Positions 38,289 to 50,700 of a stretch of DNA of 56,005 nt are shown here, piece by piece. The stretch is from Spongospora subterranea. Taxonomy: Eukaryota > Endomyxa > Phytomyxea > Plasmodiophorida > Plasmodiophoridae. The first letter of the stretch is position 1. Every line of letters begins with the position of its first letter. The position numbers were made by a program, and so were the translations under genes. The DNA lies in the NCBI GenBank assembly GCA_900404475.1, contig OUQQ01000037.1, forward strand, positions 1 through 56,005, read 5' to 3'. The notes below the pieces were generated by a model, which worked only from the letters and a program-made list of their open reading frames with translations, made no database searches and was not told the DNA's origin.

Positions 38289-38824
38289 CTTCGAAAATCA
38301 TCATAAGGGACATGTGCCATGACAAGCTTGCTCGTGATCCATTGGCGACAACACCAATCCAGTTCATTCGAAAACCCGACTGGTATGTTAATCAAAGGAC
38401 GAACAGACGGTAAGCAGAATCACATCAAATGTTTAAACACGATCGATACTCTCAACGGGAAGACACTAGAATTTGTCGAATCTATCCGACTCATGGTTCA
38501 TCACCTCCAACAATACTTCCGGGCTTCGAATCCCGATTCACACTATATGATCCATCGCTGATATTCTGCAATACTCCTCCTGAGCAAGACGGCATCACAT
38601 GCATTTTGTATTGTGCTCCGTCAATGATCTTGTTAAAAAACCTCAAATTCCTCCTCTCTCATGGTTCCCTACCCTTGCTGAAAGCAGATACTCTTTCTTG
38701 CTGCTTGCGTCTTGCGCTGGGAAAAAGCTTGTCGAATGCAGAGGTCATCAGAACGAATCGCGAACGCGTGTCTGCTATTTTCATTCAGTTCGGCGCATTC
38801 GGGAACGTTTGCGTGAAATCCTGA
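38289..38824 (+). CDS. Possible unrecognised gene, two exons
   Basis: An open exon with DPLATTPIQFIRKPDWYV reaches a strong donor (GTAAGC at 38410). A 60-bp intron ends CACTAG and resumes in phase at 38470 with ICRIYPTHGSSPPTILPG, then FESRFTLYDPSLIFCN, and stays open to 38824. A good donor and typical intron length favour a gene. No start codon was found and I know no matching family. A different frame at 38599-38844 looks equally protein-like. Confidence 0.2.
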
Positions 38825-40062
38825 AACATCCGGAGACGTTTTGAGACTACTTATTCCACACATCTGAATCCAAGTTCACCTTCTTTCAATTAGTGCCTGG
38901 ATTGAGATGTGCCACTCTCTGCCTAGTTTTTTCTATACTCTGAAAAATGGCAGTGATACGATGCGACCAGAGATGCGTTGACTCGGAGATTTTCACAACC
39001 GCTTTCCGCTTGCCATGCTTTGGATTTGAGGCGCTCCATTACGTCAGAGCCGAAATCGGTCTTCTTAAATTCGAAGATCTCACTCTCTGAAGACGACAAT
39101 CTGACGATTCGAAGGGTTCGCAAAAGTGACACCCTAAGTGTGGACGTGGAGCTTGGTGAGTGTGGGAGTGAGTTACACCAGATGATGATAAAACTGATAA
39201 AAGCACGGTTGTGCACCCGAGATGGTGGGCATGGTTACTTGACAAGTTGGCTCGAATCTGATGCTTGACGTTAATCAACGATATGGGAAATACGCCACTT
39301 TCGTAGACGGTAATATTGTTGAGTTGTTTGAAGCAGGTCCTCAAACGGCAATGTCAGGAGCGTCTTTGAACTATGGTCAATCAGTAAACAGCCCTTCCCT
39401 TTGATGTAGAGAGACTGTTCAAACCACGAGCAAGTTCGAATATATGGAAACTAACGCTGTCTACGTCTCCCATGATAGGCGCGAGTGGCCCAACATTTTT
39501 CTCAATCACCACAAATGTAGAACTTGTTTCAACGTTATACCACTCATTGTCAAACTTCCATGAATGGATCTTCCCGAACCGAACTGAACATTTTTCGGAC
39601 GGTCACGACGCTTGAGCATCGACAACGGTTTTCAGTTCATGTTTGAAAACAAATCACCAGGTCACTTAGACAAAACGAATGTCACCCATAACTCCTAGTC
39701 CGACAGGTTTCAACGGTTCGGACATATTGGTTGATGATCGCCCGGGCACGTTGCGAGCGTCAGGACACCTGCTGGGACCTTTTTCAATCAATACCAATGC
39801 ATAACTCCAACGAAACGTTCCCAATTTCTGATCATGACTGCAGATGAATTTCGGCAATCCATCCAGCCGAAGGCGTCTGAATAGAATAATGGGAGTGATT
39901 ATTGCGGTTTGAGCCCACTGGGTTGTGAAACGGTTAATGTCGCAACGGTTTGCCCAAATCATAGCGGTCGCATTGCCATGGAAGTAGGCAAGGCCGTGGA
40001 TGTGAGCTCGGTTGGTTGGTCGTCGACGAGTGTGCGAGGCTGGCGACCATGGCGCCATGTGC

Positions 40063-40229
40063 ATTCCATGAAAAACAGCGGCGACCCCGCGTACAGTCAT
40101 TTTTGACCATCCAAGCAGACAGGAATCCCCTCCGGATGAGCTCCTTGGGCGAGAGTTTCCGCGAGGTGCGGTTTTGTGGGTCACCCGGAACATGACTGTA
40201 CGCTGGGTCGCCGCTGGCTTTTTTGGAAT
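40063..40229. repeat. Inverted repeat, 37-bp arms (foldback/MITE-like)
   Basis: Arms 40063-40099 and 40193-40229 are reverse complements with five mismatches in 37 and share AGCGGCGACCC and GCGTACAGTCA. The spacer is 93 bp. No coding content. Confidence 0.85.
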
Positions 40230-40561
40230 ACGGATGGCATGGAATTATGCAGGTTCGAACACTTGGGACACGAACTAATTGAGCCATTCGACCCGCTTGT
40301 CGGTTCGATAACAATATTGAGATGGCCAGGAAAGATCACCCATGGAGTCTGGAGACGCGGGTTTCCGTCATCTTGGTTCACTGAACTATAAATAACTCTT
40401 CGGCATTTTTCAAGTGGGCGCGGTGATAACTGGCCCACCGTTTGACCAATGGGTACGTCCGGCGTGTTGACCGATGAGGTGAGTGTGTCCCATCGGTTGT
40501 GTGCAGTTCGGTGTAAGTGTGTCCCTACGAGTATGTGTGCTGCACCGGATCACATGCCCTA

Positions 40562-40918
40562 GTGTATGGGTGATGACACAATCGACAAAAACATGCGAAT
40601 ACAACATTTGCATGTTGTATTCCTTCAGCACGGTCTCCTGCTGGTACTTTGCCCAACCCGATGACAGTGGGATTTCTACCATCTTGGTGGGACTGGCTCC
40701 CATGCGCATCTTCGGACTCACAGCCATCACCAATTTCCGTCTCGCGACTGCGGATCGTCATCATCATCCGCCTGGTCGCTCTCCATCACATACGCTCGAA
40801 TGCGGGGCAAATAAATCCCGCCTTTCCCATGCACGCATGCAGGCGTCATCGTCGCCTGCATGATAAATCACCTTGTTGTATTCGCATGTTTTGGTCAATT
40901 GTGTCATCGCCCGTACAC
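40562..40918. repeat. Inverted repeat, 44-bp arms
   Basis: Arms 40562-40605 and 40875-40918 are reverse complements with four mismatches in 44 and share GTTGTATTCGCATGTTTT and ATTGTGTCATC. The left arm runs on into a nested small palindrome (GAATACAAC ... GTTGTATTC, 40597-40622). The 269-bp interior has no known gene. This layout fits a short non-autonomous transposon. Confidence 0.85.
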
Positions 40919-42018
40919 GCGGTACTAGCTGTTTGAGTTTGTAAACTCAGGGTCTCATAAACTCAGCCATTTTCAAAAGAGAAAGGGTATTTCCGCCGGG
41001 TTTCCAGTACACCAGCTTTGCGAGAATGGCAGCAACGCTGGGGTTGCCACAAGTTGCCAGAAATCCAGTGAAAACTCAATCGGCCATGGAATAGTTCAAC
41101 GACGAAATTTCGAATGAAGGACATTCGTCGCTCTCAGAACAACCGGGATGACGTCGTGCCGGCTGCCACAGCGGCGATACTGTTGGGGGCAAGCTCGTTG
41201 GCCACCGAGCAGTTGGTGGCCTGCGTCCGACGGTTCATACAGGAAGTACAGGAGCCAGTTCCCACAATGTGCACAAGCTTCAACAATATCTCCAAACCCG
41301 GGAGGAGGACTCCGCCGAAAAAACCGGGAAATGCCATTCCCGTCGTCACCGGCACAACAATTGAAAATAATCCAATAGAGGTACATGTCATAGGTTTTCG
41401 TCAGTGACGAGTTTAAATAGTTTGGGAAGAGTCTGAAAAGTTGAATAGAATAACTATCATAAACTACCCTTAACGAAGCAGGGAAGATCTGTATTACATA
41501 TACACGAGCATATCAAACGCTCGTCTATCCTATCCCGTGTTGTGAATACGCTCCGGAGTAAGAATAGGAAGCGAATCAAAATCGTCGCCATTGTTTTGGT
41601 GATGCAGTCAAATTGTGGACGACGGACGAGTTGGCTGTTGACAAAACTGACAAGTTGAGGGACGCTATGCAGTCAGTGGACTCAGCGTTGACCTCCGTTT
41701 CTCGAATCATGAACAAGCAACGTTGCTTTTTGATTCTTCGATGTCGGCTCTTCCTATCCCTGCGTCGCATCCGGGGCAAACGGTAAGACTGTTCACCTAC
41801 CAACAGGATCCGATTCGAGCGCTGGTGCCGCTCACTTCATGGAAAGAAAGATAGTCGCGACATCTCATCAATGGACCTTTGTCAAACAGTATACATCAAA
41901 AAACCAGCTACTTCCAGGCAACGTGTACCGTTGAGCGAAGCAATTTGATAATCGAACCTGCTATATGTGAGCCTTCGCAATGGGGGCCATCGCTTAATCG
42001 GAAAAAGGAGTTTCATAC

Positions 42019-42457
42019 TCAAAACTGTCTACGAGCAGTCCAATTCTCGTGGTGGTAAACCGCTTTTTCAGGCGCAGACCAGTCTCGCTGCAATAACTGT
42101 GGCCGATAGTTTGCTGCAGTGACCAGGACGAGGAAACTTTTCTCAGAACAGGCACAAATAGCTGTGTAAGCGTTTGAACTTCGATTGATGACAACCGTCA
42201 TCCACTGTCAATACATCGCAAGCCAATCGAAGTCGCAATGCAATATGAAGCACCAGCAATAGAGTGGCGATAATCACCATTTCAAATCGGTGGGCCAGTA
42301 CTGAGACCCCGAACAGATATAAGGTCAACAAACAAAACCGAAAAATGAGTTGCTGGACTATGAGCGGCTTGGACACGGCATGCAACGAGACGACAATTCG
42401 GTCGTTCGATTTGAAACGCGAAAAACACGCTCGACAAACTTTCAAGATTATTTCCAT
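42019..42457 (-). CDS. Possible small membrane protein
   Basis: ATG 42457 opens a frame with two hydrophobic stretches (LIFRFCLLTLYLFGVSVLA and MVIIATLLLVLHIALRL). A short intron of about 35 bp ending CACAG then joins to an exon with AICACSEKSFLVLVTAANY, stopping at 42019. The product of about 145 residues would be a two-pass membrane protein. No family is recognised. The intron is shorter than others here, so confidence is low. Confidence 0.3.
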
Positions 42458-43068
42458 ACGTCCTTACTAATAACCGAATATGACAATCATCTTGGATCTC
42501 AACGTTTAGCAACTGAATTCAACAGAAAATATGAAGATTTGTCCAACAAATTGTTGTTTCAGAGTTGGGGCCTTCACGCAACAGTCTCGCTCGGAGTTTT
42601 TCAAACAGTTCGTGTGTGTGTGACCATTGGCTAATGTACACAGACGTTGACGTCGCCCGTCGACGAGTCGCCGCGCTTTACAGTTAGGGTGGTGGCTAGT
42701 GCGTGAGTCAGACAGCTTTTGCGTAGTCCGAGCGCATTTTATTGGGGATTTTCTTTGATTTGTGAGGAAGCCGGGATTCGTTACCAGATTCCGTTACCAC
42801 CATTACAGGCTGAGTGCTTGTTGCGGCCTCCGTTGTCTCTGGAGATTATCTTCAGTCAGTCGTCATTTTTGAAAGCGCTGTGGTTCGTGGGCACGTTTAG
42901 ATCGTGGTACGACACATCAAGACGAAGGTGATAGTTGAATATAGGTATCAATACTTTATAATTGGTTCGTCGAAGGTTGAGGCCTGCTGTGCATATGTAT
43001 GCGGATTCAGTTTCATTTCATGTTTACCTGAAATGATTCTGATGGTATGCTTAGTTTCTGCTTTAGAC
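42458..43068. other. Upstream region of the acyl-CoA synthetase gene
   Basis: No coding sequence is supported. An acceptor-like TTCTGCTTTAG lies two bases before ATG 43069, so the 5' UTR probably contains an intron. This interval also separates the possible minus-strand membrane protein from the plus-strand gene. Confidence 0.4.
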
Positions 43069-46009
43069 ATGGGAGCGGGTCCTTCTGCATTTAACTATGA
43101 GGATGAGCTCAAAAAAGATAAAATTTTACAATCGTGCAGCGTCGGATATGGTGGGGATAATGTCGATAAAGAAGTACGTGTTCAATCGGTATTTTGTCGC
43201 ACGTTGGTTCAAGTCTTTTATAGGCAGTCTCAGAGATACGTCGTGCGATTGGATTTGAAAAAAATCTAATGAAGTTTCCCTTCGAAAATTCTCCAAATGA
43301 GGTTCGGTCGATGTGGCAAGCTGTGAGGTTTGTTATGCCTCATAACAATATCCTGTTGGTTAACCATCCAATAGCCAAGCGGCTAAGCGGTTTCCTTCGA
43401 AGGAATGTTTTGGAACTCGCGTTTTTGACGACATTTCAAATGGGGCATATAAATGGCAAACTTTCTCCCAAGTTCATGACCAGGTGCCCTGACCGCATTA
43501 GATTATTTTTGTTTTGCCAAATATAATCGCAGGCTGTTGCCGTGGGTTCAGGTCTTGTTGCTCGAGGGCTATCCGCCGAGATGAATATCGGCATTTTTGC
43601 GCCAAATCGTGCCGAATGGATGATCTCAGCTTATGGGGCATATTCGCAACGGATGAGAGTTGTTGCCTTATGTCCGTTATTCTAAACCCCCATTTTTTTC
43701 TGTTTTTTTATTAATTTATCTAGACGCCACGCTTGGTCCTCAAGCTGTTGAATTCATCGTAAACCATGCAGAACTTACAACTTTATTCGTTGCCAAGGAA
43801 AACCTTGCCGAAGTTCTCGGCATCGCTTCTAGTACTAAAGTATGGCCTTCATTAGGTTACCGTATCTCAAGATTTCTTACATCTCAACAGATCAACCTCA
43901 TCATTCAATTCGATGTCAACGAGGAAGCATACGGTAATACATCGGACATAGTCGATGAAGAGCAAAAAACGAAAGCTGCAGCTGCTGGTATCAAGTTGAT
44001 TACGTTGTCAGCATTGATCGCTGAGGGTAGACAAAAATTTATGTTTCCAATTGCACAATTTTTCATTTGTTCTCTATAGGAATCTTGGCGAATGTTGCCC
44101 CGAGTCCCCCGACTGAAGACGACGTAGCATACATTATGTATACTTCCGGCACGACTGGTCAACCCAAAGTACACTTCCAATTCGCTAAAACAATATATGT
44201 TTGCTGATCAGTACTAAGGGAGCTATAATGACACATGGAAATGTATTAAGTGGTGTTCCTGGTATCGAACACTATGTCCGCGTTCACGAAACCGACACTC
44301 ACTTTTGTTTCCTTCCGCTTGCTCATATTTTTGAAACTGATGCTCAGGTACTTAATAACCTCACATCGTCAATAATTTCCAGTAATGTTTGGTACAGGTA
44401 GTCATGATGCTGATGGGAGGGCGTGTGGGATTTTGGCAGGGCAATATCAAAAAGCTAACTGACGATTTATGTGCTCTGAGGCCTACCATCATGATGGCCG
44501 TTCCAAGAGTCTTGTCAAGGATTTATCAAACCGTATTCGGCTCTCAGCGTTGGAGTAAAACGTTCCAAAACTTAACTGGATTCCAGATTATGGGAGGCGT
44601 AACTGATTCATCGTGTGTGAAACGTTCCATATTTAGACATGCATATTCGACACAATTGGCCAACGTTCGTAACAGATCCGCTCGCAGTGGTTTTTTTGAC
44701 TCTAAGGTTTTTGAAACTGACATGCGCACCGCTAAATGTCAAATGCCGTGTTTTTAGATTTTCAATCCGATTGCGTCACGTGTTGGCCTTGACAAATGCA
44801 GGCTCATAGTTTCTGGAGCTGCTCCACTTCCTCCTTATCTCATGGAGTTTCTCCGGGTTATTTTCAACTGCGTTGTTGTTCAGGTTTGACTTTAAATATT
44901 GCAAGTTTTGCGCCGTGAACACGTTCCACCTTGTAGGGCTACGGTCTGACAGAAACGTCTGCTGCTTTATCTATTACGAATCCAGTTGATTTTACTTCCG
45001 GTCATGTTGGACCGCCAGTTCCCTGCGTCGAAGTGAGGTTGCGGTCAATCCCGGAAATGAATTACAAAGTACCGATAGTTTCTGTCCTTCCTCAGAACTC
45101 TAACTCTCTGTAGGTTACTGATCCGCTTCCTCGAGGAGAAATATCGCTTCGTGGACCCAATGTTTTCAAAGGTTTTTAATTTCCTTTGGTCGGCACACTG
45201 GATAATCCATGTCGCTAGGTTATTTGCACAATGAAAAAATCACCAAAGAGTCTTTCGACGAGGACGGGTTTTATTTGACGGGGGATATTGGCCGTTTCAA
45301 CGCTAATGGCACAATCTCCGTTATTGACCGAAAAAAGAACATATTCAAACTATCCCAAGGAGAGTATGTTAAACACTGTCATCGATACGTGTCAATTTAC
45401 TCAAGTTTAAGGTTCTCAGATATGTTGCCTCAGAGCATGTTGAAGCTGTCTACAGCAAATGCCCCATGATCAGTCAAGTCTGGGTTTATGGAAACAGCTT
45501 TAAGTCATTTGTCTTGGCTGTTGTTGTTCCATCTGCGGAACGTATAATCTCATATGGCAAGGATCAGGTTTAGATCACCAAATATTGCCAGAAAAATGTC
45601 CCAATGCTGAATGAGTTTAGGGATGGTACGACGGCCCTGCTTTCGGTCGTGAAGGGTTCCCTGAAGCTTTCGCGAAAATGTGCGAAAAGCACTATGATGA
45701 AATCAAAAAAGTCGTGAAAACTAGTATGTCTGAACAAGAAGGCTTACTAAAGGGGTTCGAAAAGGTTGAATTTGGTTTCAACCATGAGACATCCAAAAGC
45801 TAAATATTTTGCTCTAGGCGAAGGATATCGTATTAGAATTCAACGTCAACTTATCGGGTCTTGGATTTACCGAACAAAACGAGTGCATGACTCCTACGTT
45901 CAAGCTCCGGTCTGCATTTCTGCTGAAGCGTTATCGCCAGCAACTGCGAGATCTATACTCTAAAAACGGCGAAGCTCCACTACCTGATGAAAAATGGCCC
46001 GGTGAATGA
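43069..46009 (+). CDS. ACSL: Long-chain fatty-acid CoA ligase
   Basis: Adenylate-forming enzyme that activates long-chain fatty acids to acyl-CoA. I start at ATG 43069, giving MGAGPSAF, a plausible N-myristoylation signal that could attach the enzyme to membranes. Motifs in order: [44 protein letters not shown], the AMP-binding P-loop [69 protein letters not shown] and [14 protein letters not shown]. The last exon ends WPGE with TGA at 46007-46009. About twelve short introns. Complete and apparently functional; which ACSL subtype it is cannot be told. COMT follows 347 bp downstream on the same strand. Confidence 0.94.
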
Positions 46010-46356
46010 GAAACCATTTTCTTAGATGGGATTATCAATAAATTTCATTGTGACTTTGTCTTTTTGGGGTTCACCATTCTGTCAATTCGAGCGATATCGC
46101 ACTTTGTTATTTTGTGCCGGGACGGCGGCTGAGGCGTCGGCACGTCCGCGCTAATGATGAGCCCCGTTGGAGCGCACGTGGCCGTCTCACCGTCAGGGTG
46201 TGGTAACGATTCATGCTGATCAAGTGATCATCGACCCACTGCTACTTGTGGGTGGATCCGCCACACTGTGCCATGCTGATGATGGGACGTTTAGAACGCG
46301 TGCGTGGCCTTCTTACAGCCACTTCTGTTAAGTGCTAACGATATCACGATCCACAT
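46010..46356. other. Spacer between ACSL and COMT
   Basis: GC-rich non-coding sequence with no domain or repeat that I can name. It presumably contains the ACSL terminator and the COMT promoter. Confidence 0.45.
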
Positions 46357-47470
46357 ATGGGTTTGTCATTTTCCATTTGGAATTCGCTCCTATTCGCTCT
46401 TTGGTTCAGCTGGATCAAAACAAGGACAGCGATGGTGAACGGGAACACCGATGTGTAAGCGATTTCACGCCTCGTATAGAAGCTCGGATCTAGTTAAGCC
46501 CCTGTAAATAGGGAGGAGAAATGCCTTCGATACGTTTTGGAGAACGCGACGGCTGGTGACCCATCGTCAGTTGTGGCGGCCATGGACGCGTTCGGGTACA
46601 AGAATTGGGTGATGGCGGTTGGCGATGTGAAAGGTGAAATTATCGATAAACAAATCGTATTGAAAAAGCCCACGGTCGGTGTCAATGCGATTTTGACGCC
46701 TATCGTTAAGCCCCTCATCGGCCTGTTTGTTCGTTGGTACAGGTTATGGTGGAAATTGGGTGCTATTGCGGATATAGCGCCATCCGGTTCGGTTCGCTCC
46801 AAAAGAAGCTACGCCCTTCCGGTCGCTATTTTTCGTTTGAGTTCAATCCAGCGTACGCAGCGATCGCCCGACAGGTGATTCCCAGATCGGCGTTTGGAAA
46901 CGGATCAGCAATCTCTCAAACCGCCAGTTTAGATCATCGAGTTTGCCGGTTTATCCGATTCCGTTTCTGTGATCGTCGGTAATCGCTGCGTCCACATCGG
47001 GATTTTTTCCTGGCTCTGATTTGTGGCAACCTTCAAGGAGGATTCGCTGAAAAATATGAAGAACTTCGTGGGATGAATATACCGTGTGTTGATGTAGCAA
47101 TATCAGCATTATAATGCATCAAGCGGTTCTTCAATCATGTCTATAGATGTTCTTCATTGATCACATGAAAGAGCTATACGTCCCCGATGTGAAGCGGATC
47201 GAGTCCAGTGCCTTATTGCAGAAGGTATAATGGGAAGTTCGAGGTTTCAATCGCGATCGACGGTTCTGAGTTAGGATGATTGGTCTCAAATAGGGATCCG
47301 TTATCATTGCTGATAATATAATATATCCTGGGGCGCCCAAGTATATCCAATACATGTACTCGAATCGGAACTTTCAGAGTACGACTGTCGAGACAACACT
47401 CGAATACACAAACCGGGACGATCAACCAATCAAAGACGCCGTTCTGATTTCTGTCTATGATCCCCAATAA
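46357..47470 (+). CDS. COMT: Catechol O-methyltransferase, membrane-anchored form
   Basis: SAM-dependent, Mg-requiring methyltransferase of catechols. Exon 1 (ATG 46357) encodes a hydrophobic anchor (LSFSIWNSLLFALWFSWI) like that of membrane-bound COMT. The catalytic domain follows in phase: YVLENATAGDPSSVVAAMD, WVMAVGDVKGEIID, SAM-binding VMVEIGCYCGYSAIRFG, FAGLSDSVSVIVG, metal-binding MFFIDHMKELYVPDV and VIIADNIIYPGAPKYIQY, ending VLISVYDPQ with TAA at 47468-47470. Both metal-site elements (Asp of FIDH and the DN pair) are kept. About seven exons with introns of 50-70 bp. The order matches animal COMT throughout. Confidence 0.93.
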
Positions 47471-47723
47471 CTCCTATAGCAATAAACCGTGATCTCGACA
47501 GTTGTCGGGTTTTTCGCTGACGCCAAAAATCGCCAAGATCTCAGGGGCCCGTCCACGACCGTTGTTGTGCGTCCCCCAATGATTATCTGCTGATGTCCAA
47601 CACAGAGTTGGGTTGGGAGAGGGTGGCGCCAATCTGACACCCTGTTAGAGGAGTTGGCCTCCCCTATCGCCCAATCGTGCCGAAAAACGTGGTCAAAGGT
47701 CCTATGGAGCGCTGAGTCCCGGA

Positions 47724-50700
47724 ATGGGCAAATCGGGCGGTGGTGATCTGCCAGCATGGCGGCAATCGATTGTGCCATGGACTCGATCGACGATGGAGCG
47801 GTTCCCACGATCATCGTTGGTCGTGTTCGCGTTCCTGTCGGTTGCGTCGTTCCATGCCGTTCTCTGGATCATGATCTGTAAATCCCCGACCGATGATCCG
47901 CCCCGGTCTGGTGATTCTGACCGAACCACCCCTCTTTTGTTGAAGGTGTTCGAGGGCTGTTCATGTGCCAGTGTTCCCAATCGTCCATCAATATCGTCAA
48001 TCGCTCATTCCAGGGCGATCTCTGTGCCCCGGTCATCGATGTCGTCTACACGTGGGTGAACGGCTCCGATCCTTTACTGATCGAGCAGATTGCCCGATTT
48101 CGAGCCGAAGGTCGTAGTTGTGACTTCGCTTGACTGATTGAGTATTTGACTACACCTGTAGACGGGGAACTGGCCCAAACCATCGCCGATCACAGCAACA
48201 GCAACAATGCCGCTAGCGCCAATCCCACCGACCCAGTCGACCAAACCAAACACGGCCAGAACCGGTTCCGAGGTCAGAGTTTCCCGCCACGATCGTTCTC
48301 TCCAGAAAAAAGGATCTGATCGTCGTCTGTGCGTGTTGTTTCAGACAACGAGGAGCTGCGTTATTCGCTGCGGTCGCTGTGGATGTATGCGCCCTGGGTT
48401 CGCAACGTCTACATCGTCACCAATGGCCAGGTCCCGTACTGGCTCGACACATCGCACCCCAATCTGCATATCGTCACCCATCAGCAGATATTCCCCAATC
48501 GATCGCACCTTCCCGTATTCTCCTCCCCAGCCATCGAGGTCGGTCGGCCCCCGCACCCCCCGTTTCGATCAAAAACCCCCACGAAAATCACACGTCCAAC
48601 TCCACCAGGTTCATCTTCACCGTATCCCGAACCTATCGGACCACTTCATCTACTTCAACGACGACACAATGCTGGGCAACGACATCTGGCCCGAAGATTT
48701 CTGGTCCCGCCAACACGGTCCCAAAGTGTGTTATTCCCATCCGTACAGGCCCTTCCCCCGTTCGACCCCGACACTCACCACCACCCCCCTGACTCAGGTT
48801 TATCTGTCGTGGGACGTCCCACAATGCAGTTCAGGGTGCCCCGATTCATGGCTGAACGACAATTACTGCGATCCGGTACGACCCCGCCGCTTGTTGTTTC
48901 ATCCACGACAAGACAAACGTCGATCGGCGTTCTCAGATGATCCCCGTTTTCCCCCCCCCTTGTAGGTCTGTAATACGACGTCGTGCAACTACGACGAGGG
49001 CGACTGTCTCGGGCCGAACGTGAACGAACGCGGGGCGAAGTCCTGGAAGGGTCGCGTGTCGCCCGCCGTTCGCATGGGCAATTCCCCGACCATCGCCCAC
49101 GAATCGCAATCGTATTGTGAAACCGGTTGCCCAAATTCATGGCTGGGTCAGTATTGTTTTGCTCCCCGCACCGCCCCCCGCGAATCTCCCTCATTCGTGT
49201 TTGGTTTTTCGCCAGGCGATAAGGTCTGCGATCGGGCCTGCAAGACCGCCCGGTGCGGGTTCGACGCGGGCGACTGCGGCACCGGTCTGGTCAGGGAATC
49301 GGTCTACAGATACGTGTTGGACGGCGATGGGATGAACATCGTCATTCCCAGCGATCGAATGTCGGCCTATATCGACATGTCAGGTATTTATATTGAAATC
49401 AACCCACAACATCGCGCGTTTTTCATCGACGATGTGATCGCTCGTTCAGCGCAAATCACGACGTTGATCACGTCGGCCGAGCACGAATGTGAGCAGTTTG
49501 TGCGATCGGCGATCATCATCCAGAGCGAGAAGCTGTTGATCTTGGTGTTATTGCCGGCGCTAGATCGTCCCTGTTCATGTACTGTCGCCATCTCCATCAA
49601 GTCGGTCGTACTCGCCCCGTCGTCGTATCCCGTTATTTGTTGCTCACCGGTTCTGTGTTGTTGTTGTTGCTGTTGCCGCACAGAGGCGAAGACGTCACGT
49701 CCCCAGATCGGACCATCTCCTTCACAATCCGACGCGATACGACTCCAGCCCCAGGCCCCTCTCCGCTATCGCCATCGCCCAAGTGAGTGTTCTCGGGACA
49801 GATCATTCGCTGAAACCCGCAATGTTCCTGAACCGATTTCGCAGTCCATCGCCGAATATTGTTCAATCACCGACCGTCATTTCTAACGAAAATCCAATTT
49901 CGGACCAGGAACAGGATCCGCTACAGAAACAAGATCGGGCTCTTTTAGGGGTTCGATTTCACCAGTTCGAACGGGGCGATTTCGACACGGTTTCTCGCGC
50001 ACAAACCGGTTCCAATTTTGTTCTGATTCGAAATCCGTTGTTTGGTTCTTTGTTCTCAGATATTGCGGGGGACGGCGGTTGAGGGCGTTCCATCGAACCG
50101 ATACCCCGATGGGGTGGCGCTAATGCACCAAATGAACGGTATGTTGTCGACCGGGACGGGGGGCGATCTGCTTTCGTGACCTGACCACCACAAACCCGAA
50201 CAGAGAACGAGTGGTCGTTGGCCGAAGCGATCGTCAAGGCGAAACGCGAGCACCTTCTGGAGCTGGACCAGATTCGTCTGGAATCGGTTGTTCGCGACTA
50301 CATCCAGGAGCACGAACGCGTTCGTGGCGTTGTTTGGCCGTGGGACCTGACGCCATCGCATCGTCCCCAAGCCCCGACGCCGAACTTCGCCCGGCACAAA
50401 CTCGACGCCTTTGGCGATTCGCTCAGGTTGGTCACGAAACAACACGCTTTCCGCAACTCGAATAGCGCCATTCCGACCATCCTCGTTGATCAGGTTCGTG
50501 ACGCGCCTGTACAACGCGTATTTCTCGGTCCAATCGCGAAAGGTCCCGGCTCATATGCCCCATATGATCGATAAACGGGTGATGAGCGAGATCCAGAGCA
50601 TATGGGCGAAGGAGTTCGACGCCACGTCGTCGCATCGATTCCGATCGTCGCTCGACGTCCAATTCGCCTTCTCGTTCTTCTACTATATGATGGAGGCGTA

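Larger units (their letters stand above)
37718..42018. other. Gene-poor 4.3-kb interval
   Basis: This is the longest stretch without a recognised gene. It holds poly-T runs (37974-37998), a 14-bp motif GTTTACATTACCTG repeated at 37836 and 37885, two inverted-repeat structures (40063-40229 and 40562-40918) and several unassigned frames. Two of these may be real exons: 38289-38824 plus and 41114-41407 plus. It resembles accumulated small non-autonomous elements rather than a normal gene. Confidence 0.5.

Noticed and set aside
38514..38545. tRNA-like B box (GGCTTCGAATCCCG)
   Set aside because: The T-stem does not pair fully and no anticodon arm or A box lies upstream. The sequence is inside an open frame.
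42719..42931. Upstream coding exon of the acyl-CoA synthetase
   Set aside because: The frame lacks ATG and family similarity; the phase-consistent coding start is ATG 43069 after an acceptor-like site.
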